Below, piece after piece: positions 44,753 to 56,284 of a stretch of 64,000 bases of DNA (its first letter is position 1; every line of letters starts with the position of its first letter). This DNA comes from Aegilops tauschii subsp. strangulata (lineage: Eukaryota; Streptophyta; Magnoliopsida; Poales; Poaceae): NCBI RefSeq assembly GCF_002575655.3, contig NC_053037.3:147137207-147201206 (forward strand). Direction: 5' to 3'. Under the pieces are notes generated by a model, which was not told the DNA's origin, searched no databases, and saw nothing but the letters and a program-made list of their open reading frames with translations. The translations under genes and the position numbers were made by a program.

Positions 44753-46707
44753 CTAACGCTTGGGTGGAGGCTGCCCTTCCGGCTGCTGGTCTTCGACTGT
44801 CGCCACCTGTCGGCTCGTGGAAGCCGGTTGCGCGGCCTTGCGCTTATGGTCATTCTGTTGCTGTCGCCGGCTGGTGTCACCAGCCGCGGTCCGAGGAGCT
44901 TGGGGGGCCACTTTGCCAGATGCGTCAACTTGGATCTCCGCCTTCATGGAGGAGTCGGCCGTGGTGTACTTGTCTGCTATGATCAGCAGTTCGTCGAGGG
45001 TCGTCGGTTCGTCGCAGAGAAGCTTGTGCTTGAGGAGGGTGCCCTCTCGGCACCCAGCAGTAAAGTACTCGATGGCCTGCACCTCGTGCATGCCCTCGCA
45101 GGAGTTGCGCAGCTCGGCCCAGCGCGTTAGGTAGTCGCGAGTCGACTCGTTGGGGCCTTGGACGCATAAGGAGAGTTGGCGAGGCTTGGGCGGCCGCTTG
45201 TACGTGCTGGTGAAGTTGCGGATGAAGGCTTCAGTGAAATCAACCCAGTTGTTGATGCTGCGGGGCTTCAGGCTATTCTGCCATGTCCGGGCCGTGCCTT
45301 GGAGCATGAGCGAGACGTACTTCACGGCAACGCGCTTGTTGCCATTGGCGATGCTGACGGCTGTAGAGTAGTCGACCAGCCAGTCCTCCGGCTTCACGGA
45401 GCCGGTGTACTTGGGCGTATCTCTCGGGAGAGTGAACCCTTTGGGGAAGGGCTCATCTCGAATGCGGGGGCCAAAACAGGGCGAACCCAGCTCGTCTTCT
45501 TCTTCTAGCGCCAGGGATCGGTTGAGGCGGTCGATCCGGTGGCGGGCATTGTTCTCTCCGACTCCTTCTTGGCGGCCAAGGCGGTCGCCGAGCGTCGGTG
45601 ACTAACAGGCGGCGGGGAAGCGCGCCTCTCCCTGCGAGGGGGAGGAGCAGGTGGGCAGTCGTCCCGTCGTTCCACTGCTTTGGGATGGCCGTCTTGGTCA
45701 TGCTCGATGGTGATGCGAGTCCGGCTGCGGCTGGCAGCCGGCTCCTTGTCCCTTCTATCGCGGACGCCACCAGTTGGCGTCTCGGATGTCGCGCCTTGGT
45801 CTCGGCGAGGAGGCGGGTCGTCATTTCGCCGGCTGGGCGCTTCAGCGCGGCAGCCGGCCTCCTGCTGCTTAGCAGCCGCGTCAAGGAGCTACTGGATCTG
45901 CTCCGTCATGTGGTAACGCTTGTCGCCTTCGAGCTTGTCTAGCTCGTCTACTGCCGCCTGGGCAGCTCGTATGTTTTCCGCAGGCGTGACGTAGACGGGA
46001 TGATCCGTCCCGAACATGCTGGCGATGGTCGTGCCACGCTGCCGGATTAGGCCAATGCGACTAGGCCCACCACGAGCCGGCGTACCACCGACAGCTCGGT
46101 CCATCTCTCACTGGTAGGCCTCCGAAAGGCGTCTCATGCTGGCCAGCCGGTTGGCGCTTTCGACGAGCTGGACGCGGCGTGCCTCCAGCGTCTCGGCATC
46201 GGCGTCTTCCGGAATGGGCGCAGTCAGGTCTTGCATCGCTGCCTGCAACGGATCCTGGCCACCGCCGCCAGAGTGCTCGCCATGGCTGATGACGAGCACT
46301 TCCGTGACGGTGCTGCCGCCGCTGTCCGCGCGAGGAAGCGACTCGTCGTAGACCACCACGTTGGTGGGAAACGCGTCAAGCGATGCCGTGTCGGAGTCGA
46401 CCAACATCGGGTCGGTGGAGCCAACCGACTGCAAGTCTGTAGCATGCTCGCTGGTGACGTGAAGCTGATCGAGGAGGCTCACGAGGCGGCTGTCAGGGCC
46501 ATCGGTGCCCGCATCAGACGCGGGCTCGTCGGAGAGGCGAATCTCGCCAACAAGATCGGCAAGGCAGCTCGCCGCGCAGGCGACCTCCGCGCCACGCAGC
46601 GCGTCGGTGCAGACGCCGTCTGGCGTGCCGGGCTGGCTGCGCTCGCCAGGAAGGAACAGGGTTCCCGTCCAGAACAGGTCTCCGGGAGACGGTGCACCTC
46701 GCCCCAT
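44753..46707 (-). pseudogene. gag: Tat-type Gypsy Gag (broken)
   Basis: The likely start is ATG at 46707 (MGRGAPSPG), a dozen bases inside the LTR boundary and overlapping the primer site region. The N-terminal frame is acidic and low-complexity, with stops at 46108-46105 and 45889. A frameshift leads to the capsid-like domain (45397-44753): KPEDWLVDYSTAVSIANGNK, YVSLMLQGTARTWQNSL, FTEAFIRNFTSTYKRPPKPR, QGPNESTRDYLTRWAELRNS. This is the retrotransposon Gag domain fold by motif. A stop at 44752-44750 separates it from a remnant of a Cys/His motif (CKFHSGAKPSNHTTRKCHW). Capsid domain and pol share one frame, consistent with a single polyprotein. Confidence 0.88.
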
Positions 46708-46720
46708 GGTGGGTGCCAAA
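46703..46720 (-). other. Tat-type Gypsy primer binding site region
   Basis: Immediately inside the 5' LTR the minus strand reads TTTGGCACCCACCATGGG. The TGGCACCC core starts 2 nt from the LTR, the usual PBS position. I did not match it to a particular tRNA. Confidence 0.55.
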
Positions 46721-47895
46721 TGTCGGGGGTTGGGTGCGACATATGCCAATGGATGGCTTATCATGGTGGGAGCGAGTAGAACATCACCGGTGCCTGGAAG
46801 CGGGATGAGGTGTAGACACGAACGCCGGCGCACTTTACCCAGGTTCGAGGCTCTCCTAGGTGATAACACCCCTAGTCCTACTCTGCGGGGTCCCCGCATG
46901 ATCACTAAGGCACTAGTGAGTACAATGGTGCTCCTCGAGCTGTATGCTAGAGGTAGAAGAAGCCAAGGCTTGCTCTCTTCTCCCCCTAGGTGTGAGTCTA
47001 ATTCTAACAGGTTGGAACCCTTTGCATGGGTGCCCTGGGGGGTTTATATAGGCCTACCCCCCAGGGGTACAATGGTAATCCGGCCGGGTGTAGGACCCGA
47101 CTGTCAGTCTCTCTGGTCGCCGGCTTCTCCGCCGGCTGCCGGGGCCCGCTGCCTGGTGGGCCCCGCCGACTGGTCTGGTATGGAGCCGACATGCCGCCTC
47201 CGCCGCTCGCGGGTCTTGCCGGCTGCTGATTACTGTAGCCGCAACACTAATGACGCACACTTGGTCAGGGGGGCGTGGCTACAGTCCCGTCGCCTGGTGG
47301 GAGATCACTGTAGCCACACCGCGTCTTATCTGGTTGATGGTGCGTGGGGCCCCGAGGAAGGAACGGGCCGCCTGCTAGAGGCCGGCCTCCCTCGGGTCCG
47401 ACTGGCCAGGCTTCCGCCGTCTTTCGGGCTCTTGCTGCCTCGTAGGGCCTGTCGCATGCTGGTTGTACCGACAGGCCGTCGTGGGAACAGGGCTCCGCCT
47501 GCCAGCAGTGACGTCAGGGGCGGAGTAGCCACAGTGCTGCGTCGGGCGGAGATCTCCACCTGTACAGAGCATTGTGGCCACGCCCGGTCCTGGATTCGGG
47601 GGGATGGGCTACACTGTAGCCTCACCATGTCTTGTCTTCTTAATGGGGGCGCAGATTCTGAGGGCGTCGTGGGCCGACTGCTAGGAGCCGGCCTCTCTGG
47701 AGGCCGCCTACTAGGAGTCGGCCCGTCTTGGAGCCGCCTTCCTGAGCATGGCCGTCTTCTGGCAGTCGGCCGTTCAGCCAGCCGGCCACCAGAAGGCGGC
47801 GCTTCATCTCGTCGTCTTGAGGGGCGCAACCGGCCCTGATGTCTTGAAAGGTTCAGGGACTCGGGTTAGGCTACTCGTGTCCCATTACTCCGACA
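46721..47895 (-). repeat. Tat-type Gypsy 5' LTR
   Basis: It is 1175 bp, TGTCGGGGG...CTCCGACA on the plus strand. A TATA box TATATAAA on the minus strand (47050 to 47043) is the likely core promoter of gag-pol. The long plus-strand frames across this LTR (for example 46505-47839) are antisense artefacts of its GC content. Confidence 0.92.
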
Positions 47896-47900
47896 AAATA

Positions 47901-50900
47901 TGCCCTAGAGGCAATAATAAAGTTGTTAGTTATATTTCCTTATATCATGATAAATGTTTATTATTCATGCCAGAATTGTATTAACCTGAAAATTAGTACA
48001 TGTGTGAATACATAGACAAACAGAGTGTCCCTAGTATGCCCCTACTTGAATAGCTCGTTAATCAAAGATGGTTAAGTTTCCTGACCATAGACATGTGTTG
48101 TCATTTCATCAACGGGATCACATCATTAGAGAATGATGTGATGGACAAGACCCATCCGTTAGCTTAGGATAATGATCGTTAATTTTTATTGCTATTGCTT
48201 TCTTCATGACTTATACATATTCCTCTGACTATGAGATTATGCAACTCCCGAATACCGGAGGAACACCTTGTATGCTATCAAACGTCACAACGTAACTGGG
48301 TGATTATAAAGATGTTCTACAGGTGTCTCCAAAGGTGTTTGTTGGGTTGGCATAGATCGAGATTAGGATTTGTCACTCCGAGTATCGGATAGGTATATCT
48401 CGGCCCTCTCGGTAATGCACATCACTATAAGCCTTGCAAGCAATATGACTAATGAGTTAGTTACGGGATGATGCATTATGGAACGAGTAAAGAGACTTGC
48501 CGGTAACGAGATTGATCATGCGGATTGACCGATAAAGATCTTCGTAGAATATGTAGGAACCAATATGAGCATCCAGGTTCTGCTATTGGTTATTGACCCG
48601 AGATGTGTCTCGGCCATGTCTACATAGTTCTCGAACCCATAGGGTCCGCATGCTTAACGTTCGATGATGATTTGTATTATGAGTTATGTGTTTTGGTGAC
48701 AGAAGTTTGTTCGGATTCCCGGATGAAATCACGGACATGAAGAGGAGTCTCGAAATGGTCGAGAGGTAAAGATTGATATATTGGAAGGTTATGTACGGAC
48801 ACCGGAATGGTTCCGAAGAGGTTCGGAGATTTCTCGGAGTACTGGGAGGTTACCGGAACCCCCCCCCCCCCCCCGAGAAAAGTTAATGGGCCTCATGAGC
48901 CATAGTGTAGAGAGGTGCTACCTCTTGAGCACTGCGTTGGTTTTCCCTTGAAGAGGAAAGGGTGATGCAGCAAAGTAGCGTAAGTATTTCCCTCAGTTTT
49001 TGGGAACCAAGGTATCAATCCAGTAGGAGACCACACGCAAGTCCCTCGTACCTACACAAACAAATAAGAACCTTGCAACCAACGCGATAAAGGGGTTGTC
49101 AATCCCTTCACGGCCACTTGCAAAAGTGAGGTCTGATAGAGATAATAAGATAAATATTTTTGGTATTTTTGTTGTATAGATTGAAAGGTAAAGATTGCAA
49201 AATAAACGGCGACAGAAATAGCTAGTTGATGGGAGATTAATATGATGGAAAATAGACCCGGGGGCCATAGGTTTCACTAGTGGCTTCTCTCAAGATAGCA
49301 TAAATATTACGGTGGGTGAACAAATTACTGTCGAGCAATTGATAGAATAGTGCGTAGTTATGAGAATATCTAGGCATGATCATGTATATAGGCATCACGT
49401 CCGCGACAAGTAGACCAAAACGATTCTGCATCTACTACTATTACTCCACACATCGACCGCTATCCAGCATGCATCTAGAGTATTAAGTTCATAAGAACAG
49501 AGTAACACATTAGGCAAGATGACATGATGTAGAGGGATAAACTCAAGCAATATGATATAAACCCCATCTTTTTATCCTCGATGGCGATAATACAATACGT
49601 GTCGTTTCCCCTTCTGTCACTGGGATCGAACAACGCAAGATTGAACCCAAAGCTAAGCACTTCTCCCATCGCAAGAAAGATCAATCTAGTAGGCCAAACA
49701 AAACTGATAATTCGAAGAGACTTGCAAAGATAACAAATGATGCATAAAAGAATTTAGAGGAGGTTCAAATATTGTTCATAGATAATCTTGATCATAAACC
49801 CACAATTCATTGGATCTCGGCAAACACACCGCAAAAAGAGTTACATCGAATAAATCACCAAGAAGATCGAGGAGAACTTTGTATTGAGATCCAAAGAGAG
49901 AGAAGAAGCCATCTAGCTAATAACTATGGACCCGAAGGTCTGAGGTAAACTACTCACACATCATCGAAGAGGCTATGGTGTTGATGTAGAAGCCCTCCGT
50001 GATCGATTCCCCCTCCGGCGAAGCGCCGGAGAAGGCCCCAAGATGGGATCTCACGGGTACAGAAGGTTGCGGCGGTGGAAATAGGGTTTCGTGGTGCTCT
50101 CGGATGTTTTCGGGGTATATGAGTATATACAGGCGAAGGAAGTCGGTCAGGGGAGCCATGATGGGCCCACGAGGGTGGGGGCGCGCCTCCCTACCTCGTG
50201 GCCTCCTTGTTTCTTTCATAACGTCCACTCCAAGTCCTTTGGATCACGTTTGTTCCAAAAATCACTCTCCCGAAGTTTTCATTCCGTTTGATATTCCTTT
50301 TTTGCGAAACACTGAAATAGGCAAAAAAACAGCAATTTGCACTGGGCCTTGGGTTAGTAGGTTAGTCCCAAAAATAATATAAAAGTGTATAATAAAGCCC
50401 ATTAAACATCCAAAACAGATAATATAATAGCATGGAACAATCAACAATTATAGATACGTTGGAGACGTATCAAGAGGGAGGCAAGCCACAAGAGGCGGTG
50501 CCCCCCCATGGCAAGTCCGAATTGGACAAGGGGTGGGGGCGCGGCCCCTCCTTTTTTTCCCTCTCCCCCTCTTTCCCCTTTCTTCCTCTCCGTTGGAAGG
50601 AAGGGGGGAGCCGACTAGGACTAGGAGTCCTAGTGGGACTACCCCCACTTGGTGCGCCCCTAGGGCCGTCCGGCCTCCCCCCCTCCTTTATATACGTGGG
50701 CAGGGGGCACCCCAAAGGCACATCAATTGTTCTCTTAGCCGTGTGCGGTGCCCCCCTCCACAGTTTACTCCTCCGGTCATAACGTCATAGTGCTTAGGCG
50801 AAGCCCTGCGTGGATCACATCACCATCACCGTCACCATGCCGTCGTGCTGACGGAACTCTCCCTCGACCCTCTGCTGGATCAGGAGTTCAAGGGATGTCA

Positions 50901-51090
50901 TCGAGCTGAACGTGTGCTGAACTCGGAGGTGCCGTACGTTCGGTACTAAGATCGGTTGGATCGTGAAGACGTTCGACTACATCAACCGCGTTAACCTAAC
51001 GCTTCCGCTTTCGGTCTACAAGGGTACGTGGACACACTCTCCCCTCTCGTTGCTATGCATCTCCTAGATAGATCTTGTGTGAGCGTAGGA
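47901..51090 (+). repeat. Copia-2 5' LTR remainder (interrupted by a solo Gypsy LTR)
   Basis: TGCCCTAGAGGCAATAATAAAG follows the Gypsy target duplication. The LTR is collinear with 33527-34480 and continues past the point where Copia-1's copy is broken. A run of 16 C residues (48859-48874) interrupts GGAACC...GAGAAA. The part after the solo LTR (50478-51090) is C-rich and then matches 16450-16790. The LTR's last bases and the primer site are missing; GTAGGAAATGTTTTGA joins directly to ACACAAAGAG in the leader. Confidence 0.85.
48916..50472 (-). mobile_element. Solo Gypsy LTR, 1557 bp, TSD AGAGG
   Basis: On the minus strand it begins TGATACGTCTCCAACG (50472) and ends at TGCTACC on plus (48916). 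It is flanked by perfect 5-bp duplications AGAGG (48911-48915 and 50473-50477). The sequence is typical of Athila-type Triticeae Gypsy LTRs. No interior is present. Confidence 0.93.
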
Positions 51091-51100
51091 AATGTTTTGA

Positions 51101-52291
51101 ACACAAAGAGTTGTGGACGATAATAGTCATACTGCTTACCACCAACGTCTTACTTTGATTCGGCGGTATTGTTGGATGAAGCGGCCCGGACCAACATTAC
51201 ATGACCACATTCATGAGACCGGTTCTACCGACATGCTTTGCAATTAGGTGGCTGGCGGGTGTCTGTTTCTCCAACTTTAGTTGAATCGAGTTTGACTACG
51301 GCGGGTCCTTGTTGAAAGTTAAAATAGCACACTTGACTAAAAATCATTGTGGTTTTGATGCGTAGGTAAGAACGATTCTTGCTAGAAGCCTGTAGGAGCC
51401 ACGTAAAACTTGCAACAACAAAGTAGAGGACGTCTAACTTGTTTTTTCAGGGCATGTTGTGATATGATGTGGTCAAGACATAATGCGATATAAGTTATTG
51501 TATGAGATGATCATGTTTTGTAAAAGTTATCGGCAGCTGGCAGGAGCCTTATGGTTGTCGCTTTATTGTATGAAATGCAATCGCCATGTAATTGCTTTAC
51601 TTTATCACTATGCGGTAGTGATAGTTGTAGAAGCAATAGTTGGCGTGACGACAACGACACTACGATGGAGATCAAGGTGTCAAGCCGGTGAAAATGGAGA
51701 TCATGACGGTGCTTTGGAGATGGAGATCAAAGGCACAAGATGATGATGGCCATATAATGTCACATATTTTGATTGCATGTGATTTTTATCTTTTATGCAT
51801 CTTATTTTGCTTAGTACGGCGGTAGCATTATAAGATGATCTCTCACTAAATTTGAAGGTATAAGTGTTCTCCCTGAGTATGCACCATTGCTACAGTTCGT
51901 CGTGCCGAGACACCACGTGATGATCGGGTGTGATAATCTCTACATTCACATACAATGGATGCAAGCCAGTTTTCCATGTGCAGAATACTCGGGTTAAACT
52001 TGACGAGCCTAGCATATGCAGATGTGGCCTCGGAACACTGAGATCGAAAGATCGAACGTGAATCATATAGTAGATATGATCAACATAGAGATGTTCACAA
52101 TTGAAAACTACTCCATCTCACGTGATGATCGGACATGGTTTAGTTGATATGGATCATGTGATCATTTAGATGACTACAGGGATGTCTATCTAAGTGGGAG
52201 TTCTTAAGTAATATGATTAATTGAACTTTAATTTATCATGAACTTAGTCCTGATAGTTTTTTGCATATCTATGTTGTTGTAGATCAATGGC
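51101..52291 (+). mobile_element. Copia-2 untranslated leader
   Basis: Collinear with 16877-17980, including TTCGGCGGTATTGT, GGGTGTCTGTTTCTCC and AGTAGAGGACGTCTAACTTG. Compared with Copia-1 it has an extra block near 52040-52130. It ends ATGGC at 52287-52291; Gag would start at this ATG, but the Athila-like LTR begins at 52292. Confidence 0.85.
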
Positions 52292-53603
52292 TGATACGTC
52301 CATTTTGCATCATGTTTTCTTACTGTTATTTATAATGTTTTATCCATAATAATGCTTTTTGGAGTAATTCTAATGCCTTTTCTCTCATAATTTGCAAGGA
52401 ACACACCAAGAGGGAGAATTCCGGCAGCTGGAAATCTGGACCTGGAAAAGCTACGTCAGGCCACCTATTCTGCACAACTCCAAATGAGCTGAAACTTCAC
52501 GGAGATTTTTTATGGATTATTTAAGGAATATTGGAGCCAATAAATACCAGAGGGGGCCACCAGGTGGGCACAACCCACCTGGGCGTGCCAGGCCCCCCTA
52601 GCGCGCCCTGGTGGGTTGTGGCCTCCTCGGCCCACCTCTGGTGCCCTTCTTTTGGTACATAAGTCATTTTGAACTTGAAAAAATGGGCGAGAGGCTTTCG
52701 GGATGAAGCGCCACCATCTCGAGGCGGAACTTGGGCAGGAGCACTTTTGCCCTCTGGCGAAGCGATTCTGCCGGGGGAACTTCATTCCCGGAGGGGAAAA
52801 TCATCGTCATCATCATCACCAACAACTCCTTCATCTTGGGGAGGGAAATCTGCATCAACATCTTCACCAGCACCATCTCATCTCAAACCCTAGTTCATCT
52901 CTTGTATTCAATCCTATTACCGGAACTATAGATTGTTGCTAGGGGGTGACTAGTAGTGTTGATTACATCTTGTAGTTGATTACTATATGGTTTATTTGGT
53001 GGAAGATTATATGTTCAGATCCATTATGCATATTAATACCCCTATGATCATGAGCATGTTTGTCTTTTGTGATTAGTCACTTTCGTTCTGGAGGTCACGG
53101 GATAAATCATGTTGCAAGTAATCATGTGAATTTGATACGTGTTCGATATTTTGATAGTATGTATGTTGTGATTCCCTTAGTGGTGTCATGTGAATGTCGA
53201 CTACATGACACTTCACCATATTTGGGCCTAAGGGAATGCATTGTGGAGTAGTAAATAGATGGTGGGTTGCGAGAGTGACAGAAACTTAAACCCCAGTTTA
53301 TGCACTATTCCGTAAGGGACCGATTGGATCCTAGAGTTTAATGCTATGGTTAGGATTTATCTTTAATACTTTTCTCATAGTTGCGGATGCTTGCGGGAGG
53401 GTTAATCATAAGTAGGAGGTTTGTTCAAGTAAGAACAGCACCTAAGCACCGTTCCACCCACATATCAAATTATCAAAGTAGCGAACACAAATCAAACCAA
53501 CATGATGAAAGTGACTAGATGAAATTCCCGTGTGCCCTCAAGAACACTTTGCTTCTCATAAGAGGCCGTTTTGGCCTGTCCTTTGCCTCAAAAGGATTGG
53601 GCC
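52292..53603 (+). repeat. Truncated 5' LTR of the Athila-like carrier
   Basis: About 1.3 kb from TGATACGTCCATTTTG. It includes an inverted pair CAGGTGGGCACAACCCACCTG near 52562-52582 and a CATCATCACCAACAACTCC-type stretch. It breaks at CAAAAGGATTGGGCC (about 53603), where pol sequence begins without the usual LTR end or primer site. Confidence 0.82.
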
Positions 53604-56284
53604 TCTAGGAGGTCCTCCTCCACCTAAAGGTGATCCTGTGTTTGAATTAAAGCAATTGCCAGACACTTTGAAATATGCTTACCTTGGTGAAAAGAAAATA
53701 TATCCTGTTATTATCAGTGCTAACCTTTCAGAACATGAAGAAGAAAGATTATTGAAAGTTCTAAGGAAGCACCGAGCTGCTATTGGATATACTCTTGATG
53801 ATTTAAAGGGCATTAGTCCCACTCTATGTCAGCACAAAATTAATATGGAACCTGATGCTAAACCAGTTGTTGATCATCAACGTCGACTAAATCCGAAGAT
53901 GAAAGAGGTGGTAAGAACGGAAATTTTAAAACTTCTGGAAGCAGGTATAATCTATCCTATAGCTGATAGTAGATGGGTAAGCCCTATTCATTGTGTCCCT
54001 AAGAAAGGAGGTATTACTGTTGTTCCTAATGATAAGAATGAACTTATTCCACAAAGAATTGTTACAGGCTATAGAATGGTAATTGATTTTAGAAAATTAA
54101 ATAAAGCTACCAGAAAAGATCATTACCCTTTGCCTTTTATTGACCAAATGCTTGAAAGATTATCTAAGCACATACACTTTTGCTTCCTTGATGGATATTC
54201 TGGATTTTCACAAATACCTGTTTCTCAACCTGATCAAGAAAAGACCACTTTTACTTGTCCTTTTGGAACCTATGCTTATAGACGTATGCCTTTTGGTTTA
54301 TGCAACAACGTCCTCTACTTAAACACAATTTGCATATTGAGTTTTGTAGAGATGTGAACAAACAAATCTTGTTTTGAATTGGGAGAAGTGCCACTTTATG
54401 GTTAATGAAGGCATTGTCTTGGGTCATAAAATTTCTGAAAAAGGTATTGAAGTGGACCAAGCTAAGGTTGATGCTATTGAGAAAATGCCATGTCCCAAGG
54501 ACATCAAAGGTATTCGTAGTTTCCTAGGCCATGCTGGTTTCTATAGGAGGTTTATAAAAGACTTCTCTAAAATTTCTAGGCCTCTCACTAATCTTTTGCA
54601 AAAGGATATTCCTTTTTCTTTGGTGATGATTGTTTAGAAGCCTTTGAAAGACTCAAGAAAGCTTTAATTACTGCACCTATTGTCCAACCACCTGATTGGA
54701 ACTTGCCTTTTGAAATTATGTGTCATGCTAGTGATTATGCTGTTGGTGCTGTTCTAGGGCAAAGAGTTGATAAGAAATTGAATGTTATCCATTATGCTAG
54801 TAAAACTCTAGACAGTGCTCAAAGAAATTATGCTACTACTGAAAAAGAATTCTTAGCAGTGGTGTTTTCTTGTGATAAATTTAGACCTTATATTGTTGAT
54901 TCCAAAGTAACTATTCACACAGACCATGCTGCTATTAAATATCTTATGGAAAAGAAAGATGCTAAACCTAGACTTATTCTTTGGGTTCTCTTATTACAAG
55001 AATTTGATTTGCATATTATTGATAGGAAAGGAGCTGAGAACCCCGTAGCTAATAACTTCTCTAGGCTTGAAAATGTGCTTGATGACCCACTACCTATTGA
55101 TGATAGTTTTCCTGATGAGCAGTTAGCTGCAATAAATGTTTCTAATAGTACTCCTTGGTTTGCTGATTATGCTAATTACATTGTTGCTAAATATTTGCCA
55201 CCTAGCTTTACATACCAACAAAATAAAAAATTCTTCTATGATTTAAGACATTACTTTTGGGACGACCCACACCTTTATAAAGAAGGAGTAGATGGTATTA
55301 TTAGATGTTGTGTACCTGAGCATGAACAGGGACAAATCCTACGGAAATGTCACTCCGAAGCTTATGAGGGCATCATGCTGGAGATAGAACTGCTCACAAG
55401 GTATTGCAATCTGGATTTTATTGGCCTACTCTCTTCAAGGATGCTCGTAAGTATGTCTCATCTTGTGATGAATGTCAAAGAATAGGTAATATTGGTAAGC
55501 GTCAGGAAATGCCTATGAACTATTCTCTTGCCGTTGAACCATTTGATGTTTGGAGATTTGATTACATGGGACCTTTTCCTTCCTCTAATGGGTATACACA
55601 CATTTTGGTTGTTGTTTATTATGTTACTAAATGGGTAGAAGCTATTCCAACCAGTAGTGTTGATCACAACACCTCTATTAAAATGCTTAAGGAAGTTATT
55701 TTCCCAAGGTTTGGAGTCCCTAGATATTTAATGACTGATGGTGGTTCACACTTTATTCATGGTGCTTACCGTAAGATGCTTGCTAAGTATGATGTTAACC
55801 ATAGAATTGCATCACCCTATCATCCTCAGTCTAGTGGTTAATTTGAACTTAGCAATAGAGAAATAAAATTAATTTTGCAAAAGACTGTTAATAGGTCCAG
55901 GAAGAATTGGTCTAAGAAATTAGATGATGCACTTTGGGCTTATAGAACAGCTTATAAAAATCCTATGGGTATGTCTCCTTACAAAATGGTTTATGGAAAA
56001 GCTTTTCATTTACCTCTTGAGTTAGAACATAAAGCTTATTGGGCAGTTAAAGAGCTCAACTATGATTTCAAACTTGCTGGTTAAAAGAGGTTATTTGATA
56101 TAAGCTCATTAAATGAATGGAGAACCCAAGCATATGAAAATGCAAAGTTGTTCAAAGAAAAAGTTAAAAGATGGCATGACAAAAGAATTCAAAAACGTGA
56201 GTTTAAAGTCGGGGAATATGTTCTTTTGTACAACTCTCGTTTTAGATTTTTTGCAGGGAAGCTCCTCACGAAATGGGAAGGCCC
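53604..56284 (+). pseudogene. pol: Athila-like carrier Pol: RT, RNase H, integrase (broken)
   Basis: The first frame (to 54357) has LRKHRAAIGYTLDDLKGISP, YRMVIDFRKLNKATRKDHYP and FLDGYSGFSQIPV, the first RT aspartate. After MPFGLCNN a deletion removes the region with the YxDD site, and EKCHFMVNEGIVLGHKISEK follows in another frame. RNase H (54703-55100) has [24 protein letters not shown] and [11 protein letters not shown] frameshift near 55385 precedes the integrase: CDECQR, DYMGPFPSSNGYTHI, MTDGGSHF, SPYHPQSSG, then TAA at 55839 where Gln is expected, and FELSNREIK with the third catalytic residue. The C-terminal domain reaches TKWEGP, where Gypsy-B is inserted. Confidence 0.92.

Larger units (their letters stand above)
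36445..47895 (-). mobile_element. Tat-type Gypsy retrotransposon, 11.45 kb, TSD AAATA
   Basis: LTRs at 36445-37603 and 46721-47895 run TGTCG...CCGACA on the plus strand. AAATA precedes the first (36440-36444) and follows the second (47896-47900). Gag and pol read on the minus strand. Protease, RT, RNase H, a second RNase H and integrase occur in that order, the dual RNase H order of the Tat lineage. An extra ORF in antisense lies between pol and the 3' LTR, another Tat feature. All genes are broken. The LTRs differ at about 14 of the first 390 positions (about 3.6%, hand count). Confidence 0.93.
36434..52291 (+). mobile_element. Copia-2: second BARE/Angela-group Copia, 5' part only
   Basis: The LTR begins TGAAGGAAATA at 36434, is split after 11 bp by the Tat-type Gypsy, resumes at 47901 (TGCCCTAGAGGC), and is split again by a solo Gypsy LTR (48916-50472). 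It continues to about 51090. The leader (51101-52285) is collinear with Copia-1 16877-17976 and ends at the gag start ATGGC, where an Athila-like Gypsy is inserted. The rest lies beyond the window or is lost. CCTCC (36429-36433) is the presumed left target duplication. Confidence 0.82.

Noticed and set aside
46505..47839. Plus-strand frame of 444 codons
   Set aside because: It runs antisense through the Gag start and the 5' LTR of the Tat-type Gypsy. Similar frames are in the other LTR. Length is explained by high GC content.
52660..52945. Overlapping short ORFs with His-rich or Ser-rich stretches in the carrier LTR
   Set aside because: They come from a CATCATCAC-type low-complexity patch that also occurs in the LTRs at 35470-35530, 56930-56960 and 62510-62540.
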